From: Acidobacteriota bacterium
GTDB taxonomy: Bacteria > Acidobacteriota > Terriglobia > Acidoferrales > UBA7541
Length of the DNA stretch: 8,473 nucleotides
Direction: 5' to 3'
NCBI GenBank assembly: GCA_019239815.1
Contig: JAFAZL010000484.1
Location: forward strand, 1 to 8,473
Below the pieces are notes generated by a model. It made no database searches. It had not been told where the DNA came from and was given only the letters and a program-made list of their open reading frames with translations. The translations under genes were made by a program, and so were the position numbers. This document shows, one piece after another, positions 7,301-8,473 of this stretch. Numbering within the stretch: position 1 is the first letter of the stretch; each line of letters begins with the position of its first letter.

Positions 7301-7938
7301 CTTTGACCAGCGCGCCCTACTTCCCATTGCCCAACTGGCAGAAACTCGACTGGGGACTATCGCAGATCGACTTGGCCAACAACTTGACCGCGAGCATCCT
7401 CTATGATTTGCCGTTCGGCCGCGGCAAGAGATTCGGCAATGACTGGAACGGCGTGACGAATACGCTGCTGGGAAATTGGCAACTGACGCTGATTCAAAAG
7501 ATCACGTCGGGTTTTGCAGTTCCGCTGATCGACAGTAACAACCAGTCAGGCGTGTTCTTTAACAACGGCGGCAATGGGAACAACTTCAACCGGCCGGACC
7601 AGGTTTCGGGGTGCGATCCGTATGCGGCGAGCCACAGTGCGCTGCAATACATCAATCGCTCGTGCTTCGTGGCTCCGGCATCGGGACATCTGGGCGATGC
7701 GAATCGCGTGCCTGTGACCGGACCGGGATTCGTCAACACGGACTTCTCGATCATCAAGCAGTTCGCGTTGCCGCGCGAAGGAATGGGACTGAACTTCCGC
7801 GCGGAATTCTTCAACCTTTTCAATCACCCACAGTTCGGGTTTCCTGTCGCCGACGTCGCAGCGCCAGGATTTGGCTCGGTGAATTCAACGGTTAACAACC
7901 CGCGCTTGGTTCAATTTGGATTAAAGCTGACGTTCTAA
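4384..7938 (+). CDS. Oar-like TonB-dependent outer-membrane receptor with carboxypeptidase-regulatory-like domain
   Basis: This 1184-residue protein is an outer-membrane beta-barrel receptor of the Oar-like type. Residues 1-26 form a signal peptide (KK, a hydrophobic stretch, then a YGQA cleavage region). Residues about 27-110 form a carboxypeptidase-regulatory-like beta-sandwich (GSFTGTVMDKSGSAISGATV, then GHYLIPLLPPANYTV). A plug-like domain follows with QLPLNGRDF (147-153), LLDGVDNNEL and EYGTRAGPTVLVTTKSGAND, signatures common in acidobacterial receptors. The rest is a long barrel rich in aromatic-ended strands, with FRAEFFNLFNHPQFG near the end and a C-terminal FGLKLTF ending in phenylalanine, as expected for BAM-dependent assembly. 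I see no clear TonB box. Twelve mature cysteines occur in close groups, probably in surface loops. The ligand is unknown; such receptors may take up glycans, peptides or other large nutrients, but no neighbouring uptake or degradation gene helps here. The gene has its own promoter and a terminator behind it. Confidence 0.93.
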   Translation: MCKKSIFIVILGVFALLIAPATYGQAVGSFTGTVMDKSGSAISGATVRAISEATGISREVKTDEVGHYLIPLLPPANYTVHVESTGFQTTEQRGVKLQVDEARTLDFSLAVAAVSSQIEVEAAAVAVETTNPSLGQVITGQQVAQLPLNGRDFVQLASLTPGTVQETNPNSFFTAGADSEVAARGSFSLSVGGSRPNATDWLLDGVDNNELTSGGIGIFSGIDSIQEFKVLTYNYSAEYGTRAGPTVLVTTKSGANDFHGSLFEFLRNTSLDAKSFFATSAEKFNLNQYGGSLGGPIRKNKTFFFIDGEQKSQRHGQTVTGLVPSEAMRSGDFSADPFGNPISGLGIVNPNMIGASTDPTAAVNIYFHCDAAGNPLPIATNGSQAPGTACNKIPAGLFSPVGQALINLYPAPNANNATAGFNFVNSPVRKLDETKFDIRLDHNFSSVDTAFARFSYDQAVSYVPGGGGIGSFAEASAFGSNQGIQNHSRQIAIGETHVFSPSTVNQATFGYNRIFDYITSQGTGTCASATIGIPGANLGCAGGAVGTGEKCAAGAYSCGLTSVLMVGGYWSLGDRGYSPFQGGTNVFSFKDTVDLIRGKHDFRVGFDIRANQMNVGAEAFQDGFWIPGVAGNFSGFTSAATATSPAVSIAGNPEADVLMGLLGLSQHDQTFKGPVTGRRWKIYRPFVEDDWRIRKDLTLNLGIAWDLTTPIGEADGRLANYLPDTNQLLIANQNGVSSSAGVKMNKTAFEPRIGLAYKVLGSEKTALRAGYAVYHDSAWSMGAQGLWQNPPFFAESDGFGAAGCAFATSYCATVLGQTPSGIKMDDGFPIFAGPPTLATFTGTLFTQPTDFHLGMVQQFNVNVERQLPANVVLTAGYAGSRGRHILVAGNNLNTFGPTACGTNTIGCNPDGTPYVPPYAAANAMLLFGDVGRTQYDSLQIRLETKTPKHGLYALVSYTYSKTYDNGLSDGLGSLTSAPYFPLPNWQKLDWGLSQIDLANNLTASILYDLPFGRGKRFGNDWNGVTNTLLGNWQLTLIQKITSGFAVPLIDSNNQSGVFFNNGGNGNNFNRPDQVSGCDPYAASHSALQYINRSCFVAPASGHLGDANRVPVTGPGFVNTDFSIIKQFALPREGMGLNFRAEFFNLFNHPQFGFPVADVAAPGFGSVNSTVNNPRLVQFGLKLTF

Positions 7939-7964
7939 CAGAACAACAGTAGTTCGAGTGTTCG

Positions 7965-8008
7965 AATCGGCTCGCAATGCGGTATGTCGCGGGCCGATTT
8001 GCTTTATT
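7965..8008 (+). terminator. Hairpin terminator between convergent receptor and TPR genes
   Basis: AATCGGCTCGC (7965-7975) pairs with GCGGGCCGATT (7989-7999) over 11 bp including one G-T pair, with a 13-base loop. It starts 27 bases after the receptor stop and is followed by a T-rich run (TTTGCTTTATT from 7998). On the minus strand it lies just after the TPR gene stop but lacks a good T-tract there, so it may work mainly for the receptor and only weakly for the convergent gene. Confidence 0.75.
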
Positions 8009-8473
8009 GCGGAAGCTGCGAGAGCGCTCGTTCGATTTGCGGGTCGCCGGGGTGCTGCTGCAGGAGATCGGTTAGCACCTGGCGAGCGGCGGCATTGTTG
8101 CCTTCGATCGCGTAGAGTCGAGCAAGGTTGAAGTACGACTGCTGAAACGACGGCGCGACACGGATCGCTTCCTTGAAGCTGGCTTCGGCGTCATCCGGCT
8201 GATTTTTTCGCAGGTAGAGAACCCCGAGATTGTTGAGCGCTTCGGGATAGTCGGGCTTTGCCGTCAAAGCTTTCTGCAGATATTCGGAGGCGCGGGTGGC
8301 GTCATCGGTCTGCGCATACACCATTCCCGTCGCGTAGTTAGCTTCAGCGCTGTCGGGTTGAAGCTGGAGCGCGTGTTCAAGCGTCGCTTTTGCGTCGTTC
8401 CAGCGTTTCTCTTGTCGGAAGGCATTGCCCAGATTTTCGAGCGCGATGAAGTGATCGGGATCAATCTGCAGCG
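8004..8473 (-). CDS. Tetratricopeptide-repeat (TPR) protein, C-terminal part (runs off right edge)
   Basis: The last 155 codons and the TAA stop (8006-8004) of a TPR protein are present; the frame is open to the right edge. Four consecutive 34-residue repeats can be read, beginning at PDHFIALENLGNAF, PDSAEANYATGMVYA, PDYPEALNNLGVLYL and PSFQQSYFNLARLYA. Each has the usual small/large residue pattern and a proline at the boundary. A short capping segment, PGDPQIERALSQLPQ, ends the protein. TPR arrays form helical scaffolds for protein-protein contact; the partner and the N-terminal domain are unknown. An ATG at 8324 is internal, since the repeat pattern continues upstream of it. The gene is convergent with the receptor and shares the 7965-7999 hairpin. 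In Acidobacteriota such C-terminal TPR arrays often follow another domain, but none is visible here. Confidence 0.9.
   Translation of the reverse strand, partial: LQIDPDHFIALENLGNAFRQEKRWNDAKATLEHALQLQPDSAEANYATGMVYAQTDDATRASEYLQKALTAKPDYPEALNNLGVLYLRKNQPDDAEASFKEAIRVAPSFQQSYFNLARLYAIEGNNAAARQVLTDLLQQHPGDPQIERALSQLPQ

Noticed and set aside
1..8473. CRISPR arrays, insertion sequences, tRNA or rRNA genes, phage genes
   Set aside because: I found no spaced direct repeats, transposase motifs, tRNA-like cloverleaf or phage proteins on either strand.

Overview
The window looks like chromosomal DNA of an Acidobacteriota member (probably Terriglobia-like). The main clue is a 1184-residue Oar-like TonB-dependent receptor with an N-terminal carboxypeptidase-regulatory-like domain, a type greatly expanded in that phylum. 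A short dispersed repeat whose translation reads VIPSEARN also fits, as do the moderately high GC and the TPR protein. This assignment is inference from gene content. No 16S or other phylogenetic marker is present.

Layout: (1) 1-1093, minus strand, is the N-terminal third or less of an Lhr-type superfamily 2 helicase that runs off the left edge. Its frame is open throughout, and it carries a roughly 70-residue insertion containing an in-frame copy of the dispersed repeat. (2) 1094-1324 is a divergent intergenic region. (3) 1325-4136, plus strand, is a two-gene operon: a radical SAM protein with a C-terminal helix-hairpin-helix (HhH), then a fusion of a DUF4130-type domain to a UdgX-type uracil-DNA-binding domain. 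(4) 4137-4383 is a leader with a good sigma70-type promoter. (5) 4384-7938, plus strand, is the large outer-membrane receptor. (6) 7965-8008 is a hairpin terminator between convergent genes. (7) 8004-8473, minus strand, is the C-terminal end of a TPR protein that runs off the right edge.

The most interesting part is the left half. The radical SAM protein and the DUF4130-UdgX fusion belong to families known to co-occur, but the biochemical role of the radical SAM and DUF4130 parts is, to my knowledge, not established. The UdgX part keeps its four presumptive Fe-S cysteines, the GEQPG motif, the KRRIH loop whose histidine bonds covalently to uracil-DNA in the characterised mycobacterial enzyme, and the HPSAVLR motif. 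The radical SAM protein has a canonical CxxxCxxC, three further N-terminal cysteines, an HhH DNA-binding motif, and a C-terminal QMSLF that resembles a sliding-clamp-binding peptide. Together with the divergent Lhr helicase this may be a DNA repair or modification locus acting on uracil or a related base. The receptor and TPR genes appear functionally unrelated to it.
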